Shown here: positions 6,658-13,761 of the stretch, in pieces | How the letters are laid out: each line of letters starts with the position of its first letter | Position numbering within the stretch: position 1 is the stretch's first letter | Assembly (NCBI GenBank): GCA_002404055.1 | Contig: DHIZ01000428.1 | Span: 9,857 to 23,958, forward strand | DNA from: Chloroflexi bacterium UBA4733 | Lineage (GTDB): Bacteria; Chloroflexota; UBA4733 | Length of the DNA: 14,102 nucleotides | Direction: 5' to 3' | Program-made: the position numbers and the translations under genes | The notes under the pieces: model-generated | Seen by the model: the letters and a program-made list of their open reading frames with translations, nothing else | What the model was told of the DNA's origin: nothing | Databases searched by the model: none

Positions 6658-7062
6658 TCACACGCCATCACTGAGCGGAACGATCAGCGAGGCCCGCGCA
6701 CGACAAACCGGAGCAGCGCCATCGAAGATATGCATCTCCAGGGTCACGAAGCGCTGCCCTTGCCGGGTAGCGGCGCGCGGCGCCGAGACGGTCAGGCGCA
6801 ACTCGCGGTCGGCGTAGGTGGGTTGGAGGAACTCACACTCCTGGCCGCCGTGGACAGTACCAGCAGGAATCTCCACCTGCGCCATGAGCAATTGGAGGCC
6901 GCGCGCGGCGAGCAACAGGGGCGGCAGCGGAGCAGCGGCCTGATGATAGAGCACGGAGGTGTCGTCCACCGCCTGGATGTAGGCCCGCGCTTCCTCCGCT
7001 GTAATAACGAAGGTGACTGGAGCCAACGCATGCCCAGGCGTGAGGTCGAAGGGGCTGAGCAC
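6658..7062 (-). CDS. MaoC N-terminal-like (HadA-type) hotdog protein, probably non-catalytic
   Basis: The product has 134 residues. YIQAVDDTSVLY at 28-39 matches the position of the YAxAxGDxNPLH loop of MaoC proteins but lacks the catalytic aspartate-x4-histidine pair. The rest (HGGQECEFLQPTYADRELRLTV, then RFVTLEMHIFDGAAPVCRARASLIV) is a hotdog beta-sheet. Such domains are known as the substrate-holding half of two-part dehydratases, for example HadA/HadC or the N-half of eukaryotic hydratase 2. The start is GTG at 7060-7062, one base after the stop of the upstream acyltransferase gene. GGAGG sits in the end of that gene, so translation is likely coupled. The catalytic MaoC gene follows directly, which supports a heteromeric enzyme. 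The acyl substrate is unknown. Confidence 0.75.
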   Translation of the reverse strand: MLSPFDLTPGHALAPVTFVITAEEARAYIQAVDDTSVLYHQAAAPLPPLLLAARGLQLLMAQVEIPAGTVHGGQECEFLQPTYADRELRLTVSAPRAATRQGQRFVTLEMHIFDGAAPVCRARASLIVPLSDGV

Positions 7063-7063
7063 G

Positions 7064-7975
7064 TCAGGCCTCCGACCAGAGGCGGCGATAAGGGTACCAC
7101 TGCTTCGGGTGGCCCTGGATCACGCGCTCAAAGTAGTCGGCGATGGCCTGGGAGATGCGGTGCGCCTCCTCCACCGGATTGGCCGTGGGATCGGGATAGA
7201 GCGGCGGCTCCACGGTGATGACACTGGTGTTGTCCGGCTGGCGAATGGCAATGACCGGAATCACGGTGGCGCCGGTGCGCACCGCCAGGTAGGCCGGGCC
7301 CGCCGGCAGGTAGGTTTCCCGGCCGAAGAGCTCCACGCGCGCCGCCCGGAAGTCCTTGACGAGGTCGGCGACCAGAATGACGACAGCGTTCTGGCGCAAG
7401 GCGCGGATCGTCGGGCGGGCCGCCTTGGACTGCTCGACCACGTCGAGACCGGCCCGCTGACGTGAACTCGCCACGGCGCGACTGACCACGCCTTCGTCGA
7501 CCACCGCCAGGAAGCGGTAGGGCAGAAAGGCGATAATGTTAGAGGCAGGCTCCCAATTCCCGGCGTGGGGCAGGACGGCGATGATGCCCTTGCCGCGGGC
7601 GATGCCGGCCTCCAGATGCTCCAGACCTTCTAAATGGATCAGGTGCCGCAGCCGCTCGAACGGCATGGTGCGCAGGCGCAACACGTCAAGGATCATGCGG
7701 GCATAGGTGCGGAAGGAGCCGCGGGTGGTTTTCGCCAGCGACGCCGAGCTCACGGCCTCGCCCAGGGCGACCCGGTAGTTGGCGAGCGCGGCCTGGCGCT
7801 TGTCCGGCCAGCCCCAATAGGTGATGGTGCCGCCGATATCGGCCAGCGCATACATCAAACGTGCGGGAATGGCGTTGAGGAGCAGGCTGCCAAGATTGAG
7901 CAGGGGCGTGATCCAGCGGTCGAGGGAGAGCAGTGAGGCGATGTGCTTCCGAATCCTCACTGCGCCGCCAACCAT
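7064..7975 (-). CDS. Lysophospholipid acyltransferase-family protein (LpxL/HtrB/PatA-like)
   Basis: The product has 303 residues. A hydrophobic N-terminal segment (about 22-50, WITPLLNLGSLLLNAIPARL) probably anchors it to the membrane. The acyltransferase core follows, with HAGNWE at 137-142 as the H-x4-E catalytic motif. A second block is LFGRETYLPAGPAYLAVRTGATVIPV at about 216-241, and the C-terminal QWYPYRRLW resembles LpxL and the actinobacterial mannoside acyltransferase PatA. These enzymes move an acyl chain from ACP or CoA to a glycolipid. No lipid A genes are present, so the acceptor is unknown. The ATG at 7973-7975 overlaps dinG by 19 nt. An alternative GTG at 7958-7960 would overlap the dinG stop by four bases (GTGA) and shorten the protein by five residues. 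The next two genes encode hotdog dehydratases, suggesting an acyl-lipid module. Confidence 0.8.
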   Translation of the reverse strand: MVGGAVRIRKHIASLLSLDRWITPLLNLGSLLLNAIPARLMYALADIGGTITYWGWPDKRQAALANYRVALGEAVSSASLAKTTRGSFRTYARMILDVLRLRTMPFERLRHLIHLEGLEHLEAGIARGKGIIAVLPHAGNWEPASNIIAFLPYRFLAVVDEGVVSRAVASSRQRAGLDVVEQSKAARPTIRALRQNAVVILVADLVKDFRAARVELFGRETYLPAGPAYLAVRTGATVIPVIAIRQPDNTSVITVEPPLYPDPTANPVEEAHRISQAIADYFERVIQGHPKQWYPYRRLWSEA

Positions 7976-10821
7976 TCCGCCGTCTTCGCCGCTACCTCAC
8001 GCAGGGGGCCGCGCTGCACCCGGCAGTCCGGCAACGAGCGCAGGAACTGCTGGCCGTAGTACTTGCTCGTGATGCGGCGGTCCAGCACCAGCAGCACCCC
8101 ACGATCACTGGCCGTGCGAATCAGGCGGCCAAACCCCTGCTTGAAGCGTAACACCGCCTGGGGCAGCGAATACTCGTCGAAGGGCCGTGTAAACTGCTCA
8201 CAGCGAGCGGCGAAGACCGGGTCCGACGGCACGGCAAACGGCAGCCGAACGATCGCCAGGGCCGACAAGGCCTCGCCGGCCACGTCCACACCCTCCCAGA
8301 AGCTGGCGCTGCCCAGCACCACGGTGGCGTGCTGCGCCCGCAACGTCTGCAACAACTGGTTGCGGGAGCCATCCACACCCTGGGCGACGACGGCGATCCC
8401 CTGCTGCTCCAGCGGCCCCTTGATGGCCCGGTAGGTGGCGCGCAAGGCGGCATGCGCCGTGAAGAGGACGAGGCAGCGGCCCCGTGCCGCTGTGACGAAC
8501 TCGATCAGCGCCTGGTTTACCTGGGCGCCATAGGCCGGCGCCATCGGGTCGACCAGGTCGCCCGGCAAGTAGAGCATCGCCTGGCGTGCGTAGTCGAAGG
8601 GCGAACCGATCTGCACGGTAACGTCATCGCTGCTCAGACCCAGCCGGTCGCGGATGTAATCGAAGCGACCGTTGACGGTGAGGGTGGCGGAGGTCAGCAC
8701 GACGGTGCGGCAGCGCGCGAAGAGCAACGAGTCCAGCAACTCGCCCACATTGAGCGGCGCGCTGTGCAGGCTCAGGGCGTCCGCCTGATCGCCCTGGCTG
8801 ATCCAGTAGACACGGTTGTCGTCCGGTTCGTCGATCAACGCATCAAGTTCGATGCGGGTCTGCAAAAGGCGGCGCGTGAGGGCGGTCAGCAGCACCAGCG
8901 AACGCTCCCAATCTTCGCGTTGACCGCTGGCGATGGCCGTGATATCCTGCGCCACGTGCTCCAGGTGCTGTTGCAGTTCCGCCAGGACGACGCTGAGGTC
9001 GGACCAGGCAGTCGCCAGCGCCAGCCACTGGCGATGTTCCCGCACCGCTGCTGTGACCCGCGTGTGCTGCGCGAAGCCGGCGCTGGAACGCTCGCCAAAG
9101 GGCGTCCGGTTCCCGCCGTCGCTCGTGAAGGCAGCCAGGAAGGCGCCAACGGCGCTGAAGAAGCGGGACCCGGCCTCGCGCGCCCGCTCGACGCTCTGCT
9201 CGCTATTGCGCAGGCGCGTGATGGCCCGGGCGCCGGCCACGTCGCTGCTCGGCAGCACACGTTGCAGGTCCTGCGTCAACCCGCCGGGCCGCCGAGGATC
9301 ACCGGAGCCGTTCAACTCCAGCAACAGCGCAAAAAAGTCACGGCGCTGCAGATCAAAGCCGAGGTGTCTGGTGGCCTGCTCCTCCAGGTGGTGCGCCTCA
9401 TCCACGATGAGGTGCTCGTATTCCGGCAAAACGCCGTTGTCGGCGGCCAGGTCGGACAGCAGTAGGGCGTGGTTGACGACGATCAGGTGCGCCGCCTCGG
9501 CCGCTCGACGGGCGTTGAAGAAGTAGCAGGTGCGGCGCTGCTTGAACAGGCAGGAGTCGTTGATACAGGTCTCCTGGGTCGCCGAGACTTGCGACCACAA
9601 GGCCTGCTCTTCGCCGGCCAGGTTCAGTTCAACGTGGTCGCCACTGCTGGTCTGCGCCAGCCAGAGCAGCACTTTCACGAGCACGCGGCTCTCCAGCGGC
9701 GACAAGGGCACGCCGCCGGGGCGGCGGTTGCGGAAGTCGGCCCAACGCAACAGGCAGAGGTAGTTGCTGCGTCCTTTCAAGACGTGGACGCCGAACTGCT
9801 TGCCGAGCGCCTGCTGCAAGTCGGGAACATCCTTGCTGCGGATCTGATCCTGGAGGTTGACCGTGTTGGTGGAGATGACGACGCGTTCGCCGTTCTGCAC
9901 CGCCCACTGCGCGGCCGGCACCAGGTAGGCCAGCGTCTTACCGGTACCGGTGCCCGCCTCCACCATTAACCGGCCGCCGTCGTTGAACGTGGCAGCAACG
10001 GCGGCGCTCATTTCCTCTTGCTGCGGTCGCCGTTCGTAGGCCGGGAAGCCCCGCGCCAAGGGCCCCTTCGCCCCCCACACTGCGTGGAGTGCAGCCAGAT
10101 CGAGCGGCTTTGGTACACCGGCCGGCTCCAGGGGGCTGGCGTCGTTGCCGCGCAGCGTCAGCGGCAACCCGTCGGGGTCCAGCGTGAACCGCCGGCCGGC
10201 AATGGGCCGGCTCAACGCCTCGGCCGTGGCGACGCGCTCCGCGTCGCGCAACAGGATACGTAACGGCCATGTACTTTGCGCCAGCAGTTCGTTGGCTTGC
10301 AGCAGCAGGCGCGGATCGAGCAACGCCAGCCGCTCGAACAGCTTGAGGAAGACCTGCTGCGTCAGTTCGGCGTCCGGCAAGGCCCTGTGCTGACTCCCCA
10401 CCGGCACGTCGAGCGCCTCAGCAACACCCAGGAGACCGTAGCTGGACAAACCCGGCAGCAGGATGCCTGCCAGTTCGTAGGTATCGATGCCCAGGTTGGT
10501 GACATCCAGCCCCTGCCGGCGCAGGCGATCCCGATCCAACTCGACGGAATGGGCAACGATGGGCAGGTCTTCCAGAAAAGCCGCAAGTTCCGACCGGACC
10601 TCCGCCAAGCTCGGCGCCGCCTGCAATTGGCCCTGGCTGATGCCGGTCAGGTGCTGCACGCGCACGGTCGGCGGACGGCGCGGCCGGACCAGCGTCTGGA
10701 AGCGCTCCAGCACTGTGCCGCCCTGAAACTTGACGGCGCCAATCTCCATGATCTCATCGTCGTCGCCTCCGCCGGTTGACTCCAGATCGAAGGCAATGTA
10801 CGGCGTCGCTTGGGCGCTCAT
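7957..10821 (-). CDS. dinG: DinG-family helicase with N-terminal DEDDh exonuclease domain
   Basis: The product is a 954-residue superfamily 2 XPD/DinG helicase fused to an N-terminal 3'-5' exonuclease, with a likely role in DNA repair or removal of R-loops. The exonuclease shows D12-x-E14 (AFDLEST), an acidic residue in the HSVELD region (91-96) and H145-x4-D150 (HRALPDAEL), so its catalytic residues look intact. The helicase shows Walker A EAGTGTGKT (288-296), DEAH at 474-477, GSASFWEGVD and the arginine-finger motif VI QGFGRLIR. Cysteines at 356, 419, 424 and 432 lie between motifs I and II, where Fe-S helicases bind their cluster. The ATG overlaps the rdgB stop by four bases (ATGA), so translation is coupled. 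Its stop overlaps the next acyltransferase gene. Length and domain order match the Firmicutes-type DinG, except that the described Firmicutes forms are reported to lack the cluster. Confidence 0.9.
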   Translation of the reverse strand: MSAQATPYIAFDLESTGGGDDDEIMEIGAVKFQGGTVLERFQTLVRPRRPPTVRVQHLTGISQGQLQAAPSLAEVRSELAAFLEDLPIVAHSVELDRDRLRRQGLDVTNLGIDTYELAGILLPGLSSYGLLGVAEALDVPVGSQHRALPDAELTQQVFLKLFERLALLDPRLLLQANELLAQSTWPLRILLRDAERVATAEALSRPIAGRRFTLDPDGLPLTLRGNDASPLEPAGVPKPLDLAALHAVWGAKGPLARGFPAYERRPQQEEMSAAVAATFNDGGRLMVEAGTGTGKTLAYLVPAAQWAVQNGERVVISTNTVNLQDQIRSKDVPDLQQALGKQFGVHVLKGRSNYLCLLRWADFRNRRPGGVPLSPLESRVLVKVLLWLAQTSSGDHVELNLAGEEQALWSQVSATQETCINDSCLFKQRRTCYFFNARRAAEAAHLIVVNHALLLSDLAADNGVLPEYEHLIVDEAHHLEEQATRHLGFDLQRRDFFALLLELNGSGDPRRPGGLTQDLQRVLPSSDVAGARAITRLRNSEQSVERAREAGSRFFSAVGAFLAAFTSDGGNRTPFGERSSAGFAQHTRVTAAVREHRQWLALATAWSDLSVVLAELQQHLEHVAQDITAIASGQREDWERSLVLLTALTRRLLQTRIELDALIDEPDDNRVYWISQGDQADALSLHSAPLNVGELLDSLLFARCRTVVLTSATLTVNGRFDYIRDRLGLSSDDVTVQIGSPFDYARQAMLYLPGDLVDPMAPAYGAQVNQALIEFVTAARGRCLVLFTAHAALRATYRAIKGPLEQQGIAVVAQGVDGSRNQLLQTLRAQHATVVLGSASFWEGVDVAGEALSALAIVRLPFAVPSDPVFAARCEQFTRPFDEYSLPQAVLRFKQGFGRLIRTASDRGVLLVLDRRITSKYYGQQFLRSLPDCRVQRGPLREVAAKTAEWLAAQ

Positions 10822-11417
10822 CGGACAAAGAGCGATAGAAGCAGCGGGCGCAGCGCAACCAAGGCACGGGCGCGGTGGCTGAGGCCGTTCTTCTGCTGCG
10901 CCGTGAGTTGGGCATAGGTGAGACCAAGGTCCGGCAGCAGAAAGAGCGGATCGTAGCCGAAGCCGCCCTCGCCCAGTGGCTGCCGCGTGATGCGACCGCT
11001 GACCTCTCCCCTGGCAGCGGCGCTGGCTCCACCAGGATGACAGACAGCGAGCACGCAGACGAAGCGAGCGCCGCGCCGGGCGTCCGGCACTGCCGCGAGG
11101 CGCTGCAGCAGCAAGCTATTACGCTCCGCCGCGCTGACCGCCCCCGCCCAGCGGGCCGAGTTGACGCCGGGCTCACCGCCCAGCGCATCTACTTCCAGGC
11201 CGGAGTCGTCGGCCAGCGCCGGCAGGCCGGTCGCCAGCGCCACCGCCCCTGCCTTCAGCGCGGCGTTCTCGGCGAAGGTGGCGCCGGTCTCTTCCACGTC
11301 GTCAGCGACGCCAAGGTCGTCCAGGCTGCGCACAGCAATGTCGAGCGGCAGTAGGAGTTCCTGGAACTCCGCGAGCTTACCCGCATTGCGGGTGGCAAGC
11401 GCTAGCGTGACGATCAC
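10818..11417 (-). CDS. rdgB: RdgB/HAM1-family XTP/dITP diphosphatase
   Basis: The product is a 199-residue house-cleaning enzyme that hydrolyses non-canonical purine triphosphates (dITP, XTP) to monophosphate and pyrophosphate. Motifs are ATRNAGKLAEF at 8-18 (substrate loop), the magnesium-binding catalytic ADDSGLEVDAL at 69-79, and GFGYDPLF at 152-159. SHRARAL at 180-186 takes the place of the usual SHRGKAL. PGVNSARWAG carries N where Y, R or F is more common. The length is normal for the family. The start is GTG at 11415-11417, overlapping the NUDIX stop in the four-base GTGA arrangement. Its own stop overlaps the dinG ATG in the same way, so the genes are translationally coupled. The NUDIX and DUF402 genes upstream give the transcript a nucleotide-sanitation theme. 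Confidence 0.92.
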   Translation of the reverse strand: MIVTLALATRNAGKLAEFQELLLPLDIAVRSLDDLGVADDVEETGATFAENAALKAGAVALATGLPALADDSGLEVDALGGEPGVNSARWAGAVSAAERNSLLLQRLAAVPDARRGARFVCVLAVCHPGGASAAARGEVSGRITRQPLGEGGFGYDPLFLLPDLGLTYAQLTAQQKNGLSHRARALVALRPLLLSLFVR

Positions 11418-11905
11418 GATGCTCCCGCGGCGTCATAAGCGCCGAGCAGGCGCTCGATGGCCTTCTCCACGACGCCGCGCTCGCCACGGTAGGCGAGGAG
11501 GTCCGGCGCTTCCAACAGCGGGAAGAGGCGGGCCTCGGCGATCTCCTGGTCGTGGTCGCGCATGTCACCACCGAGGCATCGCATGAGGTAGAAGTGGACC
11601 ACCTTATGGACGCGCGTGCGAGCGGGGGTGTAGAACCAGTAGTTGATCTCGTCGATCTTGTCGATAATCTCGGCGTGCAAGCCGGTCTCTTCGCGCACCT
11701 CCCGAAGGGCGGCCGCCTCGGCGCTCTCGCCGGCCTCCAATGTACCCTTCGGCAAACACCAGACGCGGCGGTGGTTTGGCGTGACGAGGACGATGTCGTA
11801 GTCACCTTCCTCACCGCTGACAACGACGCCGCCCGCCGACACGGCGTTAATCGTCGACGCGTCGCTGGTCGGTAGGGGGCGAATCCGCGAGTACTGTCTC
11901 TGCAT
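11414..11905 (-). CDS. NUDIX hydrolase (MutT/Ap4A-type)
   Basis: The product has 163 residues. The NUDIX box G-x5-E-x7-REVxEExGU is complete at about residues 54-76 (GTLEAGE, then REVREETGL), so magnesium-dependent hydrolysis of a nucleoside diphosphate linked to another group is expected. RRVWCLPKG just before it and VHKVVHFYLM after it recall the MutT/diadenosine polyphosphate hydrolase branch. Substrate cannot be fixed from sequence. I use the ATG at 11903-11905; a TTG directly upstream would add one residue. The start is 3 nt past the stop of the DUF402 gene, and the stop overlaps rdgB by four bases. No strong ribosome site is seen, which fits translational coupling to the upstream gene. 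Confidence 0.88.
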   Translation of the reverse strand: MQRQYSRIRPLPTSDASTINAVSAGGVVVSGEEGDYDIVLVTPNHRRVWCLPKGTLEAGESAEAAALREVREETGLHAEIIDKIDEINYWFYTPARTRVHKVVHFYLMRCLGGDMRDHDQEIAEARLFPLLEAPDLLAYRGERGVVEKAIERLLGAYDAAGAS

Positions 11906-11908
11906 CAA

Positions 11909-12457
11909 TCATTGAAGTATAGCGGAAGAACGGGGCGGCAACTGCGGTTGCCGCAAGGCGAGATAGCCCGCCGTTTCAGCTTCCAATTCCTGCGTCAAGG
12001 CCGGCAGCGTCCTCAGCAGCTCGGCGACCGTGCCGTCAATGAGACGCTGCAGCGCTGGGTCGAGATCTGACGGCACCTCGTCAAGATCGAGCACCTGCGG
12101 CGGCTCGCCGGGCAGGGCGAGGACATCGACGATCAGGTCACGCCAGTGGACGCCGGCCGCGCTGATCTGGGTGCGATCGGCAACATTGCAGTACCAGCCG
12201 GCGGTGGAACCATCGGGGCGCACCCAGTGGTAGACGTTGTAGGGGCGATCCTGCCAGAAATAGCCCAACGAGACGCTTTTTGGCGGGAGATCGAGCGACA
12301 AAAAGCTCGCCCCTGCGGGAAGGCGGTAGAGCAAGACCAACTTGCCGGGCCCCTGCGCCAGCCATTCGCAGGGATATTCCTGGATAGTGCCGTTGAAACG
12401 CTCCTTCACTTCGACGACGATCGGGCGACTCGCCCCCGCCAATGGTACTTCATCCAT
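11909..12457 (-). CDS. DUF402 (FomD/Ntdp-like) family protein
   Basis: The product has 182 residues and is a beta-rich cytoplasmic protein of the DUF402 family, whose studied members (FomD; Staphylococcus/Bacillus Ntdp) are metal-dependent nucleotide phosphatases. The characteristic core is visible: YNVYHWVRPDG, GWYCNVAD (N91, D94), WRDLIVDVL (D107, D111) and VLDLDEVPSDLDPAL (D124, D126, E127). These polar residues are the likely metal ligands. The start is uncertain. ATG at 12455-12457 is 15 nt from the good ribosome site GGAGG. An in-frame TTG at 12461-12463 is 9 nt from that site and would add two residues. The frame remains open across ftsA on the other strand, but that part is a shadow. 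This is the first gene of the minus-strand operon and is divergent from ftsA; the NUDIX gene begins 3 nt after its stop. Confidence 0.82.
   Translation of the reverse strand: MDEVPLAGASRPIVVEVKERFNGTIQEYPCEWLAQGPGKLVLLYRLPAGASFLSLDLPPKSVSLGYFWQDRPYNVYHWVRPDGSTAGWYCNVADRTQISAAGVHWRDLIVDVLALPGEPPQVLDLDEVPSDLDPALQRLIDGTVAELLRTLPALTQELEAETAGYLALRQPQLPPRSSAILQ
11916..11921 (-). promoter_or_regulatory. Weak candidate internal -10 box upstream of the NUDIX gene
   Basis: TATACT on the minus strand ends 10 nt before the NUDIX ATG, at the extreme 3' end of the DUF402 coding region. No good -35 is at standard spacing: TTGCCG is only 14 nt away. The hexamer encodes part of the last residues of the upstream protein, so it may be coincidence. 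Confidence 0.2.
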
Positions 12458-12484
12458 CCCCAACTGACCGAACCTCCCTTTTTC

Positions 12485-12513
12485 TTGTTGCGTATCTCGC
12501 CTATCGTTATACT
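12485..12513 (+). promoter_or_regulatory. ftsA promoter (sigma-70-like), overlapping a possible divergent promoter
   Basis: The -35 is TTGTTG at 12485-12490 and the -10 is TATACT at 12508-12513, with an ideal 17-bp spacer. The ftsA start codon is 22 nt further on. The -10 overlaps GTTATAC, whose complement GTATAAC supplies TATAAC reading the other way (12512-12507). The DUF402 operon could therefore start from nearly the same spot, though its -35 is weak. Confidence 0.6.
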
Positions 12514-12535
12514 CGCATTTAAGGGGGGAGTTCTC

Positions 12536-13759
12536 ATGGCACGTCTGGCTTGCCTGGATATCGGCTCTTCCTCCATCACTGTCGCCATCGCCCGTTGCGA
12601 CCCAGGCTCGCGACCAACCGTGTACGGCAAGGGATGGGCGCCGGCTGCCGGCGTCGAGCGCGGCACGATCGTGGACCTGCCCGCCGCGGGGCGCGCTGTG
12701 GCAGCGGCGCTGGAAGCGGCGGAGCGCGACGCCGGCTGCCGGGTTGGTCAGGCCATCGTCGCCATCGGCGGCCAGAGCATCCAGGCCGGCCAGCGGCGCG
12801 GCCAGTTCACGCTCGGGAGGGAGCCAGTGCGCATCACGCGCAAGCACGCCTCCCGCGCCGTCAATTCGGTCGTCGCCGCCGGCGCAGAAGCCGGCTACGA
12901 GTTTGTCCACGTCATTCCCCGCCGCTTCTGGCTCGATGGGCAGCATCTCGTGCGCAATCCGCTGGGCATGCCGGCCTCCCGGCTGGAAGTAGAAACCCAC
13001 GCCATCAGCGCCGACAGCGCCGTGTTGCGCAACGCCTTGCGCTGCGTGCAGGATCAAGGGCTGGACGTGCGTGAAGTAGTCGTGGCCTCCCTCGCCGCCA
13101 GCGAGGCGCTGCTGACGCCGCAAGAGCGTGAGGCCGGCGTCATCCTGCTCGATCTAGGGGCCGCCTGCACCGGCGTGCTGGTGTACTCGCAGGGAACGCC
13201 GGCCGTGACGCTCAGCGTGCCGCTCGGGGGGCGACAGGTCACCAGCGACATTGCTATGGTGTTGCGGGTGTCGCTGTGCCAGGCGGAACGGCTCAAGCTG
13301 AGCTTTGGTCGGGCCATCGGCGCTGCCGTCTCCGACCAACTGCTGAAGGTACCGGACGATGAGCTGATCGGCGTCGATCCGATCTCCCACCGCTTGCTCT
13401 GTGAGGTGATCGAAGCGCGCCTGGAGGAAGTCTTCGAGCAAGTGATGCAGGCCATCGCTGAGACCGGCTTTGCCGAGCCGTTGCCCTCCGGCATCGTCCT
13501 CACCGGCGGCGGGGCGGCGTTGCCGGATGTCGACGCCCTGGCCCGGCGCATGTTCGCCCTACCGGCGCGCACCGCTGTGGTGCGCCTGCCTGGCGCCGGC
13601 GATGGGGCGTTGGCCCCATCATGGGCCTCCACCGTCGGCTTGCTCCACTGGTTGCAGCGGAGCCGGCCCGACCTGTTGCCCGAGGCCGACAACGCGCGGC
13701 GTGCCGGGTCTCCGGTGGGTCGATTGGTGCGGCAATTGCTACCACAAGGAGGAGAGTAA
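12536..13759 (+). CDS. ftsA: Cell division protein FtsA
   Basis: The product has 407 residues and is an actin-fold ATPase that anchors FtsZ filaments to the membrane and recruits the divisome. Phosphate-1 CLDIGSSS lies at 6-13. The 1C subdomain at about 40-155 includes [13 protein letters not shown] and RRFWLDGQ. The adenosine motif [12 protein letters not shown] lies at 319-330. The C-terminal segment [13 protein letters not shown] (392-404) is a plausible amphipathic membrane-targeting helix after a flexible linker. The phosphate-2 motif is unusual: DLGAACTG at 206-213, where DxGGGT(T/M)D is expected. The ATG at 12536 follows AAGGGGGGAG at good spacing and a clear promoter. Longer in-frame starts back to 12146 are antisense to DUF402 and not supported. 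ftsZ follows after 2 nt. The divergent neighbour is not a usual division or cell wall gene. Confidence 0.9.
   Translation: MARLACLDIGSSSITVAIARCDPGSRPTVYGKGWAPAAGVERGTIVDLPAAGRAVAAALEAAERDAGCRVGQAIVAIGGQSIQAGQRRGQFTLGREPVRITRKHASRAVNSVVAAGAEAGYEFVHVIPRRFWLDGQHLVRNPLGMPASRLEVETHAISADSAVLRNALRCVQDQGLDVREVVVASLAASEALLTPQEREAGVILLDLGAACTGVLVYSQGTPAVTLSVPLGGRQVTSDIAMVLRVSLCQAERLKLSFGRAIGAAVSDQLLKVPDDELIGVDPISHRLLCEVIEARLEEVFEQVMQAIAETGFAEPLPSGIVLTGGGAALPDVDALARRMFALPARTAVVRLPGAGDGALAPSWASTVGLLHWLQRSRPDLLPEADNARRAGSPVGRLVRQLLPQGGE
13745..13754 (+). promoter_or_regulatory. Strong ribosome binding site of ftsZ
   Basis: AAGGAGGAG at 13746-13754 ends 7 nt before the GTG at 13762. It lies inside the last codons of ftsA, so ftsA and ftsZ are translated from one message with strong initiation at ftsZ. 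Confidence 0.7.
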
Positions 13760-13761
13760 CG

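Noticed and set aside
8329..9465. 378-codon plus-strand open frame inside dinG
   Set aside because: Antisense shadow of the helicase domain. The minus-strand frame has all helicase motifs and operon overlaps, and the plus-strand translation shows none.
12458..13123. N-terminal extension of the DUF402 protein to 404 residues
   Set aside because: This part is antisense to ftsA, has no family similarity, and would leave no room for the divergent promoters.
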